NCBI GenBank assembly: GCA_963800065.1
Contig: CAWCZO010000008.1
Coordinates: forward strand, 434,001 to 498,000
DNA length: 64,000 nucleotides
DNA from: CAWJFJ01 sp963800065
Lineage (GTDB): Bacteria > Actinomycetota > Acidimicrobiia > Acidimicrobiales > UBA8190
Direction: 5' to 3'
Below the pieces are notes generated by a model that was given only the letters and a program-made list of their open reading frames with translations, was not told the DNA's origin and did no database searches. This document shows, in pieces, positions 1 to 7,461 of the stretch. The position numbers were made by a program, and so were the translations under genes. The number at the start of each line of letters is the position of its first letter. The stretch's first letter is position 1.

Positions 1-569
1 TCGTCCAGGAAGACGAGGTCGGGGTCCCCGGCGATGGCCACGGCGAAGCGCACCCGCTGCGCCTGGCCTCCCGACAGGCGGTGGGTGGAACGACCGAGCA
101 GGGCACCGATCCCGGCCCGCTCCACGGTGAGCTCGAAAGGAGCCGGATCCCGGTAGAGGCGGCGGACCAGTTGGAGGGCGCTGGCCACGCGGACGCCGGG
201 GGGCAGCCCGCTGCCCGAGCCCGTCTGGAGCATGGCCCCCACCCGGCCCTCGGCCACGGCCCGGTGGGGGCTCGTTCCGAGCACCTCCACGGTGCCGGCG
301 TGAGGGCGGAGCAGACCCAGGAGCAGCGAGATGGTGGTGGACTTCCCGGCACCGTTGGGTCCCAGGAGGGCGACCGTCTCGCCCCGGGCGACCTGGAGGC
401 TCAGGTGGTCGAGGGCGACATGTCGGCCGTAGCGGCGCACGACGTCGTCGAACCGCAGGGCCGGATCCCCACCGACCGCCTCGTCCCGGACGGGCACGAC
501 GTCGGTGACGGGACTCGTGGCCGACGGGACGGCGGTCCCGCCCCGGCGTGTCCCGGGGTGACCGATCAT
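1..569 (-). CDS. ABC transporter ATP-binding protein (ABC-2 exporter type), C-terminus cut by window edge
   Basis: ATPase subunit of an ABC exporter, acting on the cytoplasmic face of the membrane. After a ~35-residue N-terminal extension, a Walker A motif (GPNGAGKST) lies near residues 70-78. The signature LSGGQAQRVRF and the Walker B stretch LVFLDE are read close to the left edge, where the gene runs out of the window. The ATG at 569 is the first in-frame Met, but no good Shine-Dalgarno precedes it. A DosR-like site (637-650) lies 67 bp upstream. The partner permease would be to the left and is not visible. The substrate cannot be inferred. Confidence 0.85.
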   Translation of the reverse strand, partial: MIGHPGTRRGGTAVPSATSPVTDVVPVRDEAVGGDPALRFDDVVRRYGRHVALDHLSLQVARGETVALLGPNGAGKSTTISLLLGLLRPHAGTVEVLGTSPHRAVAEGRVGAMLQTGSGSGLPPGVRVASALQLVRRLYRDPAPFELTVERAGIGALLGRSTHRLSGGQAQRVRFAVAIAGDPDLVFLD

Positions 570-636
570 CTGACGTCCGGCGGCACGGCTCCGTCGCTCA
601 TGGTACGAATCTGCCAGCATTCCCGGGCTGCCGATA

Positions 637-650
637 GGGTCGATCGGCCC
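637..650 (-). promoter_or_regulatory. DosR-like box 1, upstream of ABC ATPase
   Basis: GGGTC-GATC-GGCCC on the plus strand has the 5-4-5 arm-spacer-arm geometry of DosR boxes. It lies 67 bp before the ATPase start at 569. Reading toward the gene it is GGGCC-GATC-GACCC, so the distal arm differs from the usual GGGAC. Confidence 0.5.
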
Positions 651-681
651 CTCTTGCACCGGGCCGGCCCGTCGGGGGGCG

Positions 682-897
682 TCAGTTGCGCTGGGCCAAA
701 CGGGGTCGCACGCCCACCAGGTAGACAAGGGCGGCGACCAATCCCACCACTCCGAAGAGGAAGGTTCCGAGGACGAGGCCGATGATCCATCCTGCTTTGG
801 CGCCCGACGAGAGCGCCGGCTGTCTGGCCACGTCCACGATGGCCCAGATGACCAGAGCGAGACTGACCAGGAATAGCAGTACCAGTAGCGTGCTCAT
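682..897 (-). CDS. Small membrane protein, PLDc_N-like
   Basis: A 71-residue protein with two predicted membrane helices (about residues 3-22 and 36-60) separated by a short polar loop (VDVARQPALSSGAKAG). It resembles the two-helix domain found at the N-terminus of cardiolipin synthases (PLDc_N), which also occurs as stand-alone actinobacterial proteins. Function unknown; probably an integral inner-membrane protein. The start at 897 is supported by AGGAGCG seven bases upstream. It sits just downstream of the SPFH gene (39 bp gap) on the same strand and may be co-transcribed with it. Confidence 0.7.
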   Translation of the reverse strand: MSTLLVLLFLVSLALVIWAIVDVARQPALSSGAKAGWIIGLVLGTFLFGVVGLVAALVYLVGVRPRLAQRN

Positions 898-936
898 CGA
901 TCGCTCCTAAGGGGTGGCACCCGGTCGGCCCGGTTC

Positions 937-1806
937 TTAACTGGCATGCTCGTCGCCGGATGAAGGCGGGGATCCGTTCGTACCGGCTCGTACGGACGTT
1001 CGCCCGGAGACCGGGGGATCCGCCAGCTTCGCCGCCGCCCCCGTCTCCCGGGAAAGGAAAGCGCCCATCTCCTGAATCGTACTCATCAGCGGTCCCGGAA
1101 AGACGACGGTCGTGTTCTTGTCGACGCCTATCTCGATCAGTGTCTGGAGATTGCGGAGCTGGAGGGCGAGGGGGTGCGCCATCATGATGTCCGCCGCATC
1201 CCCGAGGGCGGAGGCGGCCAGGAATTCACCTTCGGCGGCGATGATCTTGGCCCGCTTCTCCCGCTCGGCCTCAGCCTGGCGTGCCATAGCCCGCTTCATC
1301 GTCTCAGGGAGCTGAATGTCCTTCAACTCGACGAGGGTCACGAGCACCCCCCAGTCCAGGGTTTCGGCCTCGAGAATCTCCTTGATGTCGACGTTGATGC
1401 GGTCGGTCTCGGCCAGTATCTCGTCCAGCGTGTGCTGGCCCACGACCTTGCGCAACGTCGTCTGGGCGATCTGGTTGATGGCCGCCTCGACGCTCTCGAT
1501 GGCGACAACAGACTTCGTCGCATCGACGATCCGGTAGTACGCCACGGCCGAGACGTCGACGCTCACATTGTCCCTGGTGATGATGCCTTGGGACTGGATC
1601 GGCATCGTCACGATGCGAAAGGACACCTTCCGCAAGACGTTGACGAAGGGCACGATGATGACGAGTCCGGGCCCCTTTTCACCGATGACGCGTCCGAAGC
1701 GGAAGACGACGGCTCTCTCGTACTGCCGGACGATGTGCAGCGCCAGGGCCAGGACGATGAGTCCGAGTACCCCGACGATCACTATTCCGGCGACCAACCC
1801 TCCCAT
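937..1806 (-). CDS. SPFH/band-7 (slipin/stomatin-like) membrane protein
   Basis: A 289-residue slipin-type protein. It has an N-terminal membrane helix (residues ~3-25), then an SPFH/prohibitin domain starting at VRQYERAVVFRFGRV, with the family's ITRDNVSVDVSAVAYYRI segment, and a charged Ala/Glu/Arg helix (KRAMARQAEAEREKRAK) typical of the oligomerising coiled region. Such proteins form membrane-associated rings and often partner with NfeD proteases; no NfeD is seen here. The ATG at 1806 is preceded by GAGGGAG. Its own DosR-like site lies 88 bp upstream (1895-1908), suggesting induction with the dormancy set. Confidence 0.88.
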   Translation of the reverse strand: MGGLVAGIVIVGVLGLIVLALALHIVRQYERAVVFRFGRVIGEKGPGLVIIVPFVNVLRKVSFRIVTMPIQSQGIITRDNVSVDVSAVAYYRIVDATKSVVAIESVEAAINQIAQTTLRKVVGQHTLDEILAETDRINVDIKEILEAETLDWGVLVTLVELKDIQLPETMKRAMARQAEAEREKRAKIIAAEGEFLAASALGDAADIMMAHPLALQLRNLQTLIEIGVDKNTTVVFPGPLMSTIQEMGAFLSRETGAAAKLADPPVSGRTSVRAGTNGSPPSSGDEHAS

Positions 1807-1894
1807 GGTGTCATCTCCCTCGGGAATGAGCGACACAGCTGAGTCGCACCTTGCACCTAGGTTGATCGTTGCCCCCCCGTGGACGACGCGAATA

Positions 1895-1908
1895 GGGCCT
1901 TTCGACCA
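1895..1908 (-). promoter_or_regulatory. DosR-like box 2, upstream of SPFH gene
   Basis: On the minus strand it reads TGGTC-GAAA-GGCCC (5-4-5). The proximal arm is perfect; the distal arm is imperfect. It lies 88 bp before the start at 1806, in the gap between the SPFH and SDR genes. Confidence 0.45.
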
Positions 1909-1932
1909 TTCTTCGGTGCATCGCTGCACTGG

Positions 1933-2709
1933 CTATCCGTTCGGACGGGGTACCTCGTGTGCGAGCAGGGCTCCCCCGCCGTCACTGTCCCCGGGGACGA
2001 TCGGCCGGGGTGGATCGGCGACGAGCACGTGGGCAGACCCGGTGCGGACGGCGAAGGCGATGGCTCGGGCCGCCAGCTCCGGGGGGTCCGGGATGATGTG
2101 ACGTGCCCCGCTGGCCAGATGACCGGCCCGGAGCCGCTGGTGAAACTCGGTGGCCGTCACCGACGGGTAGACGACCGACACCGATACCCGGGACGGGGCG
2201 AACTCGAGCCGCGCCACCTGGGAGATCATGTTGAGTGCCGCCTTGGTGGCGGAATAGCCGCCGAGCCGGGGGAAGACACGGAGCGAGGTTGCGGAACTCA
2301 CGTTGACGATGGCCGAAGAGGCCCCGGGTGCTCCTCGCATGAAGGGGAGCACGGTCCGCATCGCGACCAGGGGTGCCACCACGTTGAGCTCGAAGACGGC
2401 GCGCAGGTCGATCGGGTCGAGCTCTTCCAGGGGGACGTGCAGGCCCTGTCCGGCGTTGTTCACCAGGACATCGACCCGGCCGTAAGTGTCCATCGTCCGG
2501 GCCACGAGTCGTTCGACCTGCTCGGCCGCGGTCACGTCGGTGGTGACCGCCAGTGAGCCTCCGAGCTCGAGGGCGAGGGCTTCCAGGCGCTCCGTCCGCC
2601 GCGCGGCGAGGACCACCTTCGCCCCGAGCCCGCTCAACAGGCGGGCCGTGGCCGCTCCGATGCCCGAGGACGCCCCGGTGACGATGCAGACCGCCCCCTC
2701 GATCTCCAT
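1933..2709 (-). CDS. Short-chain dehydrogenase/reductase (SDR)
   Basis: A 258-residue classical SDR. The NAD(P)-binding TGxxxGIG motif is TGASSGIG (residues 11-18), NNAG is at 84-87, and the catalytic triad is Ser139 / Tyr152 / Lys156 (YSATK). The basic pair in AARRTERL after strand 2 favours NADP(H). Substrate unknown. The ATG at 2709 is taken as start because the coding similarity (MEIEGAVCIVTG) begins there. The next gene upstream on the same strand is the DrrB-like permease, 49 bp away, so ABC exporter and SDR may form one unit. No DosR-like site precedes this gene directly. Confidence 0.88.
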   Translation of the reverse strand: MEIEGAVCIVTGASSGIGAATARLLSGLGAKVVLAARRTERLEALALELGGSLAVTTDVTAAEQVERLVARTMDTYGRVDVLVNNAGQGLHVPLEELDPIDLRAVFELNVVAPLVAMRTVLPFMRGAPGASSAIVNVSSATSLRVFPRLGGYSATKAALNMISQVARLEFAPSRVSVSVVYPSVTATEFHQRLRAGHLASGARHIIPDPPELAARAIAFAVRTGSAHVLVADPPRPIVPGDSDGGGALLAHEVPRPNG

Positions 2710-2758
2710 GGTCACCTCCGAGGGTTCCGGCACCTCGGTCTCCTTCCGGTCAGGACCC

Positions 2759-3625
2759 CTACTCCGTTCGGGAGAGTCCCCGGAAGGCGAGCACGAAGAA
2801 GACCAGGGCGAAGACGACGACGATGGCCAGCTCGAGCTCGATGGGGAGCGTATGACCGAAGAGCGTGACATTGGTGGGAAAGCGGGCTCGGGCTGCCGCC
2901 GACATGTTCTGGGCCGAGAAAACCTGCTGGCGGAGGGGGGCAACCGCATAGGTGAGGGGGTTGAGTCGCGTGATCACCGTCAACCATGCCGGGAGATTGT
3001 TGAGAGGGAATAGCGCGCCCGACAGGAAGAGCATGGGCATGAGCAGCATCTGCATGACGACCTGGAAGGACTCCATCCTCTGGATACGGCTGGCCACGAA
3101 GACGCCGAACGTCGTCATCGCCACCGCCATAAGCAACTCGAGACCGATGACCTCGGCCACCAGGAGGGGGGTCAGATGGATGCCGACCAGCGGCGCCAGC
3201 ACCAGCATGATCGTGCCCTGGGCGGCAGCGACGGTGGCTCCCCCGGCCGTCTTGCCCAGGACCAGCGACGTCCGGCTGACGGGCGCCACCAGCATTTCGC
3301 GGAGGAAGCCGAACTCGCGGTCCCAGACGATCGACATGGCCGAGAATATGGCCGTCATGACCACGCTCATGGCCACGACCCCGGGATACATGAACTCGCG
3401 GAAGTTGAATCCCCCGGTCGAGCCCACCAGCCCGCTCATGCCGTAGCCGAGGACGAAGAGGAACAACACCGGCTGGACGAGACCGCTCACGATCCGGGTC
3501 CTGGTGCGCACATAGCGGATGAGCTCCCGCTCCCAGACCATACCCACCACTCGGATCTCGTCGGAGATTCGGGTATCGCTGACCTTCACCTGAGACGTGG
3601 CGTTGGTGGCGGAGATCGTGGTCAC
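2759..3625 (-). CDS. ABC-2 type exporter permease (DrrB-like)
   Basis: A 288-residue integral membrane protein with about six helices. It carries the ABC-2 signature region around FREFMYPGVVAMSVVMTAIF and the typical WDREFGFLREMLVAPVSR stretch seen in daunorubicin-resistance-type permeases. It would form the membrane channel for the ATPase immediately upstream. The GTG at 3625 is chosen because TTGAGGAAACA precedes it at correct spacing and it leaves a 7-bp gap after the ATPase stop. A longer ATG start at 3652 lacks a ribosome site. Substrate unknown (drugs or lipids are typical for the family). Confidence 0.87.
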   Translation of the reverse strand: MTTISATNATSQVKVSDTRISDEIRVVGMVWERELIRYVRTRTRIVSGLVQPVLFLFVLGYGMSGLVGSTGGFNFREFMYPGVVAMSVVMTAIFSAMSIVWDREFGFLREMLVAPVSRTSLVLGKTAGGATVAAAQGTIMLVLAPLVGIHLTPLLVAEVIGLELLMAVAMTTFGVFVASRIQRMESFQVVMQMLLMPMLFLSGALFPLNNLPAWLTVITRLNPLTYAVAPLRQQVFSAQNMSAAARARFPTNVTLFGHTLPIELELAIVVVFALVFFVLAFRGLSRTE

Positions 3626-3632
3626 TGTTTCC

Positions 3633-4655
3633 TCAACCCCTCCGGGCGCCATGGGCTCGGGCGAACATGGGGACGGCCTCACCGTGCTGCTCCCGGATCT
3701 CACGCCCGGTGAAGTGGAGGAACACGTCGTCGAGGGTGGGCCGGTGGGCGCGCACTGTCCGCACCGACACTCCCACGGCGGTGACGATCGGACCGACAGC
3801 GGCCTCTTCGTCGGCCACGAACACGGTGAGGCCGTCTTCAGTGCGATCGACGGTGTAACCGCCCCGCTTCAATGCGGCCACGGCCGTTTCGTCGTCGGCT
3901 GTCTCGAGTTCCACCGTGTCGGCACCCACCGACGCCTTCAAGGCGTCGGGGGTGTCGAGTGCGATGATCGAGCCGTAGTCGATGATGGCGATGCGATCGG
4001 CGTATTCAGCCTCGTCCATGTAGTGGGTGGTCAGGAAGATGGTGACCCCTTCCTCATCACGCAGGCGCATGACGTCCTCCCACATGAGAGTCCGGGTCTG
4101 CGGGTCGAGACCGACGGTGGGCTCGTCGAGGAAGAGGACCCTGGGGGTGTGGAGCATGCCACGGGCGATCTCCAGTCGCCGGGACATGCCGCCTGAGTAC
4201 GTCGACACCAGATCCTTTCTGCGATCCGAGAGGGCGACGAGTTCCAATACCCGGGCAATGCGATGATCGATCTGAGCATGGGGGACGCCGTAGAGGACGG
4301 CGTGGAACCGTAGGTTCTCCTCGGCGGTGAGTTGATCGTCGAGGGTCTGCTCCTGGAAGACGAGCCCGATGTGCCGGCGGACGGCCTTGGCCCTCGAGGC
4401 GACGTCGAAACCGGCCACCGTGGCCCCGCCCGAGGTCGGATGGGCCAGGGTGCAGAGCATCTTGATAGTCGTGGATTTTCCGGCACCGTTCGGACCGAGG
4501 AAGGCGAAAACCTCGCCCTGGCCCACCGAGAAGTCAACGTTTTTCACGGCTGTCAACGTGCCATAGCGCTTGGAGAGACCGTGGACCTCGATGGCCGGCG
4601 GACCGGTTGCGTCGGGGCGGCGCTCCCGGCTGTCCATCGTGGTGTCGCTCAGCAC
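3633..4655 (-). CDS. ABC-2 exporter ATP-binding protein (DrrA-like)
   Basis: A 340-residue ATPase with Walker A (GPNGAGKST, ~54-62), ABC signature (YSGGMSRRLEIARG), Walker B (VLFLDEPTVGLDP) and the switch histidine in FLTTHYMDEAEYADR. The C-terminal ~100 residues (RTVRAHRPTLDDVFLHFTGR) are typical of daunorubicin-type DrrA proteins. It powers the adjacent permease. The start is ambiguous between GTG 4655 and ATG 4637; neither has a strong ribosome site. The upstream gap is shared with pgk and holds two DosR-like sites and a 7-bp tandem repeat, so exporter and pgk are divergently transcribed from one control region. Confidence 0.9.
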   Translation of the reverse strand: MLSDTTMDSRERRPDATGPPAIEVHGLSKRYGTLTAVKNVDFSVGQGEVFAFLGPNGAGKSTTIKMLCTLAHPTSGGATVAGFDVASRAKAVRRHIGLVFQEQTLDDQLTAEENLRFHAVLYGVPHAQIDHRIARVLELVALSDRRKDLVSTYSGGMSRRLEIARGMLHTPRVLFLDEPTVGLDPQTRTLMWEDVMRLRDEEGVTIFLTTHYMDEAEYADRIAIIDYGSIIALDTPDALKASVGADTVELETADDETAVAALKRGGYTVDRTEDGLTVFVADEEAAVGPIVTAVGVSVRTVRAHRPTLDDVFLHFTGREIREQHGEAVPMFARAHGARRG

Positions 4656-4752
4656 CTGGGTCCACCACGATGGTCGTCGGGCACGGTCACCTGACCGCGT
4701 GCGTCTCCATGTCCCATAGGTCGAGTGTGATGGAGTGGGGCGAGGTCGGGTA

Positions 4753-4766
4753 GGGCCGATGGTCCC
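4753..4766 (-). promoter_or_regulatory. DosR-like box 3, DrrA/pgk divergent region
   Basis: GGGCC-GATG-GTCCC on plus, i.e. GGGAC-CATC-GGCCC toward the exporter. Both arms match well and the geometry is 5-4-5. It is 97 bp before the exporter ATPase start and 131 bp before pgk. Confidence 0.7.
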
Positions 4767-4781
4767 GGAAGCACCGGCATG

Positions 4782-4837
4782 CTCTGGTCTCTGGTCTCTG
4801 GTCTCTGGTCTCTGGTCTCTGGTCTCTGGTCTCTGGG
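4782..4837 (+). repeat. Eight tandem copies of a 7-bp unit (CTCTGGT)
   Basis: Seven perfect CTCTGGT units followed by an eighth ending in GGG fill 56 bp between two DosR-like boxes (4753-4766 and 4849-4862). Short perfect tandem repeats of this kind can slip during replication. Copy-number changes would move the two boxes relative to each other and alter the divergent promoter region. Confidence 0.95.
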
Positions 4838-4848
4838 TTGACGGGATC

Positions 4849-4862
4849 GGGACCTTCGACCC
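4849..4862 (+). promoter_or_regulatory. DosR-like box 4, upstream of pgk
   Basis: GGGAC-CTTC-GACCC, one of the best matches in the window, 35 bp before the pgk ATG at 4898. That distance is shared by several other boxes here. Confidence 0.75.
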
Positions 4863-4897
4863 TGTATCGATCCACTCGAAGCTGTGAGGCTCGACAC

Positions 4898-6112
4898 ATG
4901 AGCACAGGCGCGTCTTCCCCTGTGGTGAATGCGTTGGGCACGCAAGGCCCGGACGTCGTCCATAGAGGGCTGGCCGGAATTCCGATCCTCGAAGACCTCT
5001 CGCCGGTCGCCGGTCGTCGCGTCCTCGTACGTGCCGATCTCAATGTCCCGCTGCGACCGGGTAAGGACGGTGCAGTCGAGGTCGCCGACGACTTCCGCCT
5101 GCGCGCAACGGCCCCCACTCTCGACTGGCTGCTCGAGCGCGGGGCCGAGGTCGTCGTCTGCAGCCACCTCGGACGCCCGCAGGGCAGGGTCGACCCTCGC
5201 TATGCCATGGCCCCGGTCCGTCAGGCGATGGCCGAGATCGCGCCCGGAGTCTCGGTGATGGAGAATCTGCGATTCGACCCGGGTGAAGAGGCGAACGACG
5301 AGGAGTTCGTCCACCGACTGGTCGACGGATTCGACTGCTTCGTGAACGACGCATTCGGATCCTGCCACCGCCCCCACGCGTCGATCGTCGGACCACCCAC
5401 GCTCGTGCCCAGTGCCGCCGGCCGCCTCCTCATGGCGGAGGTGGAGGCTCTCACCCGGATCCTCGTCGACCCCGTCCGCCCTTTCGTCGCCGTGGTCGGA
5501 GGGGCGAAGGTGGCCGACAAGCTGGGGGTGGTGACGTCCCTGGCTGACAGCGCTGATGACGTTCTTCTCGGTGGTGCCATGTGCTTCACCTTCCTGGCTG
5601 CCCTCGAGCGGGCCGTGGGCGCATCCCACGTGGAACCCGGACTGATCGGGGAGGTCAGGTCCCTGCTCGGCCGTCACGCCGGCATTCACGTTCCCCACGA
5701 CGTGGTCGGCCTGGCGCCGGACGGGGGCCTGGCCACGGACGGGGCCGCCATCGGGGAGGTGGGCCGGTTCGACGGCGATCTCCCCGCCGGTTGGCGGGGT
5801 GTCGACATCGGTCCCACCACGGCGGCGGGCTTCGCCGAGGCCATCACCCACGCCGGCACGGTGTTGTGGAACGGTCCCATGGGGGTGTTCGAGGATCCAC
5901 GCTTCGCCGAGGGCACCCGTTCGATCGCCGAGGCGGTGGCCGGCTGTGGCGGCTTCACTGTGGTCGGTGGGGGGGAGACGGCGGCGGCGTTGCACCAGTT
6001 CGGGCTGGAGGACCGGGTCGACCACATCTCCACCGGTGGTGGTGCCACGCTCGAACTGCTGGAGAAGGGCGATCTCCCCGGTCTGGCCGCCCTGCGGTGC
6101 CACTCGGGGTGA
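4898..6112 (+). CDS. pgk: Phosphoglycerate kinase
   Basis: A 404-residue PGK, catalysing 1,3-bisphosphoglycerate + ADP to 3-phosphoglycerate + ATP in the cytoplasm. Visible family motifs are VLVRADLNVPL near the N-terminus, SHLGRPQG, ENLRFDPGEE, FVNDAFGSCHR, GGAKVADKL, the GPMGVFE substrate loop and GGGETAAAL with STGGGATLELL at the C-terminus. The ATG at 4898 is chosen because similarity starts soon after it. The gene stands alone, away from a central glycolytic operon, behind two DosR-like sites, so it may be an island paralogue. A vestige of a second pgk 3' end is seen at 44474-44509. Confidence 0.95.
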   Translation: MSTGASSPVVNALGTQGPDVVHRGLAGIPILEDLSPVAGRRVLVRADLNVPLRPGKDGAVEVADDFRLRATAPTLDWLLERGAEVVVCSHLGRPQGRVDPRYAMAPVRQAMAEIAPGVSVMENLRFDPGEEANDEEFVHRLVDGFDCFVNDAFGSCHRPHASIVGPPTLVPSAAGRLLMAEVEALTRILVDPVRPFVAVVGGAKVADKLGVVTSLADSADDVLLGGAMCFTFLAALERAVGASHVEPGLIGEVRSLLGRHAGIHVPHDVVGLAPDGGLATDGAAIGEVGRFDGDLPAGWRGVDIGPTTAAGFAEAITHAGTVLWNGPMGVFEDPRFAEGTRSIAEAVAGCGGFTVVGGGETAAALHQFGLEDRVDHISTGGGATLELLEKGDLPGLAALRCHSG

Positions 6113-6176
6113 AGTTCGCCGGACGCCGACCGGCATGGTCCACGCTGCCGGTCCGGGCTCCCTCCGGACGGATGAC

Positions 6177-6593
6177 CTAACGGGTGACCAGGACCGGCAG
6201 CTTGCCCAGATGGAGGACCTTGTGGGTGGTGCTGCCCACCAGGAGCCCCTTCAGGTCGCTCATTCCCCGGGAGCCCATGACGATCACGGAGGCTCCGCAT
6301 TCCTCGGCTTCGTCGAGGATCTCCAGAGCTACGAGGTTGGCCAGCGAGGAGCGGACGACGCCCGTCGCCTTCACTCCGGCGTCGACCAGGTCGGCGACGC
6401 TGTGGTCGAGGAGCGCCACCGCCTCGGCGTGCGCCTCCGGGGCCATGAATCCCGCTCGCCCGACGAATTCGCCCTCCCGGACGTGGACGACGCGGACGGT
6501 CCCCTCCGTGAGCTTGGCCAGCTCCTTGGTCGCCGCCAGCGCCTTCTTGTCGTGTTCCGATCCGTCGACGGCCGTCAGAATGCTCTCGAACAT
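6177..6593 (-). CDS. Universal stress protein (UspA family)
   Basis: A 138-residue single-domain Usp with an N-terminal ILTAVDGSEHD strand-loop and the ATP-binding signature GSRG-x9-GST near the C-terminus (GSRGMSDLKGLLVGST), so it probably binds ATP. The start at 6593 is preceded by GGAAGGGGG. It converges with pgk (64 bp between stops) and has a DosR-like box 57 bp upstream. Its C-terminal half is almost identical to the Usp at 45218-45610 (about 7 changes in 69 residues), while the N-terminal halves differ, indicating a recent duplication or gene conversion. Confidence 0.93.
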   Translation of the reverse strand: MFESILTAVDGSEHDKKALAATKELAKLTEGTVRVVHVREGEFVGRAGFMAPEAHAEAVALLDHSVADLVDAGVKATGVVRSSLANLVALEILDEAEECGASVIVMGSRGMSDLKGLLVGSTTHKVLHLGKLPVLVTR

Positions 6594-6650
6594 CGAGCCC
6601 CCTTCCCTCGTTCCTCCTTCCAGAATCACCCAATCCCGCCGAGGGGGTTA

Positions 6651-6664
6651 GTGCCGAAGGTCCC
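6651..6664 (-). promoter_or_regulatory. DosR-like box 5, upstream of Usp
   Basis: On minus it reads GGGAC-CTTC-GGCAC, 57 bp before the Usp start at 6593. One mismatch in the proximal arm. Confidence 0.65.
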
Positions 6665-6745
6665 GAGAAGGCCGGTGCTGACGACCTCGGAGGCGCCCAC
6701 CGCCACGGGCGTGGTCGGATGACCGCCGTGGGGCGCTATCGGGCA

Positions 6746-7252
6746 CTACCGGTGCTCGAGGATCCCACGGACGTAGGCGGCCTGGCCGGCGTGCTGGAGG
6801 TCGTCGCCGATGACGCTCACGAGCCGGACGCCCATCGTCACGGGTGGGTCGAAGCGCTCGTCCACGATGCGGTCGAGGTCGGCCTCGGTCACATCCCGGA
6901 CGAAGCGAACGGTCGCCTGGTGGACAGCGTCGTGGTACCCGCAGAGGAGTTCGGAATCAGCGGTGACGACGGCCACCTGGCCGGGCCCGTGACCGTAGCC
7001 CGTGTCCGAGGCGTCCAGTGGCAGTGCGAACCGTCGTGCCCAGCCGGCCGACGTCCAGACCTGTTCCGTGCCGGCGATGTCCGCCACGTGATCGTCCTGA
7101 ATCCGGGTCAGGTGCCAGACCAGCCAGGCGATCGGGTTCGCCTGGCCGTCGGGCCGGAAGGACAGATCGTCGGGTGCCAGCCCCTCGGTCACGCCGTGCA
7201 CGATGTCGCGGATTCGCCCGAAGGAGTCGGTGAGCAGGTCAGCGGGTGTCAT
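6746..7252 (-). CDS. DinB-family protein (DUF664)
   Basis: A 168-residue four-helix-bundle protein of the DinB/DUF664 group. The metal-ligand histidines expected for the fold appear in WLVWHLTRIQDD (His47), in GYHDAVHQ, and in DDLQHAGQ near the C-terminus. Several actinobacterial members are mycothiol-dependent S-transferases or maleylpyruvate-isomerase relatives; the precise reaction here is unknown. The start at 7252 has AGAGGA eight bases upstream. It is divergent from the PEP synthase gene, with a DosR-like box in the shared gap lying nearer the PEP synthase side. Confidence 0.82.
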   Translation of the reverse strand: MTPADLLTDSFGRIRDIVHGVTEGLAPDDLSFRPDGQANPIAWLVWHLTRIQDDHVADIAGTEQVWTSAGWARRFALPLDASDTGYGHGPGQVAVVTADSELLCGYHDAVHQATVRFVRDVTEADLDRIVDERFDPPVTMGVRLVSVIGDDLQHAGQAAYVRGILEHR

Positions 7253-7375
7253 CTGGTCTGATCCTCTTTCCGGGAGGTGGGGTCGACGGCGCCCTCACTC
7301 TCGCGCGCCGGAGCGGCATGGGGGTGAGGCCACGGAGCCCGGCGCCGGCCGCCACCGGGGATCAGGGCCCGGGGC

Positions 7376-7389
7376 GGGACCTTGGGCCC
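7376..7389 (+). promoter_or_regulatory. DosR-like box 6, upstream of PEP synthase
   Basis: GGGAC-CTTG-GGCCC: both arms perfect, spacer CTTG. It is 72 bp before the preferred ATG at 7462 and 124 bp from the divergent DinB gene. Confidence 0.65.
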
Positions 7390-7461
7390 TACCGCCGAGG
7401 TCGGCCATGGGTGAGCATCGACGGAGGCGGTGCCGTCGGCGTCCGCAGGAAGGGCATGGAG

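Noticed and set aside
908..936. GGGTG/GGTCGGCCC sequence before the 71-residue membrane protein, as a DosR-like box
   Set aside because: Arms are not related by the 5-4-5 geometry, and the strand-reversed copy reads GGGCC-GACC-GGGTG, which fails the second arm.
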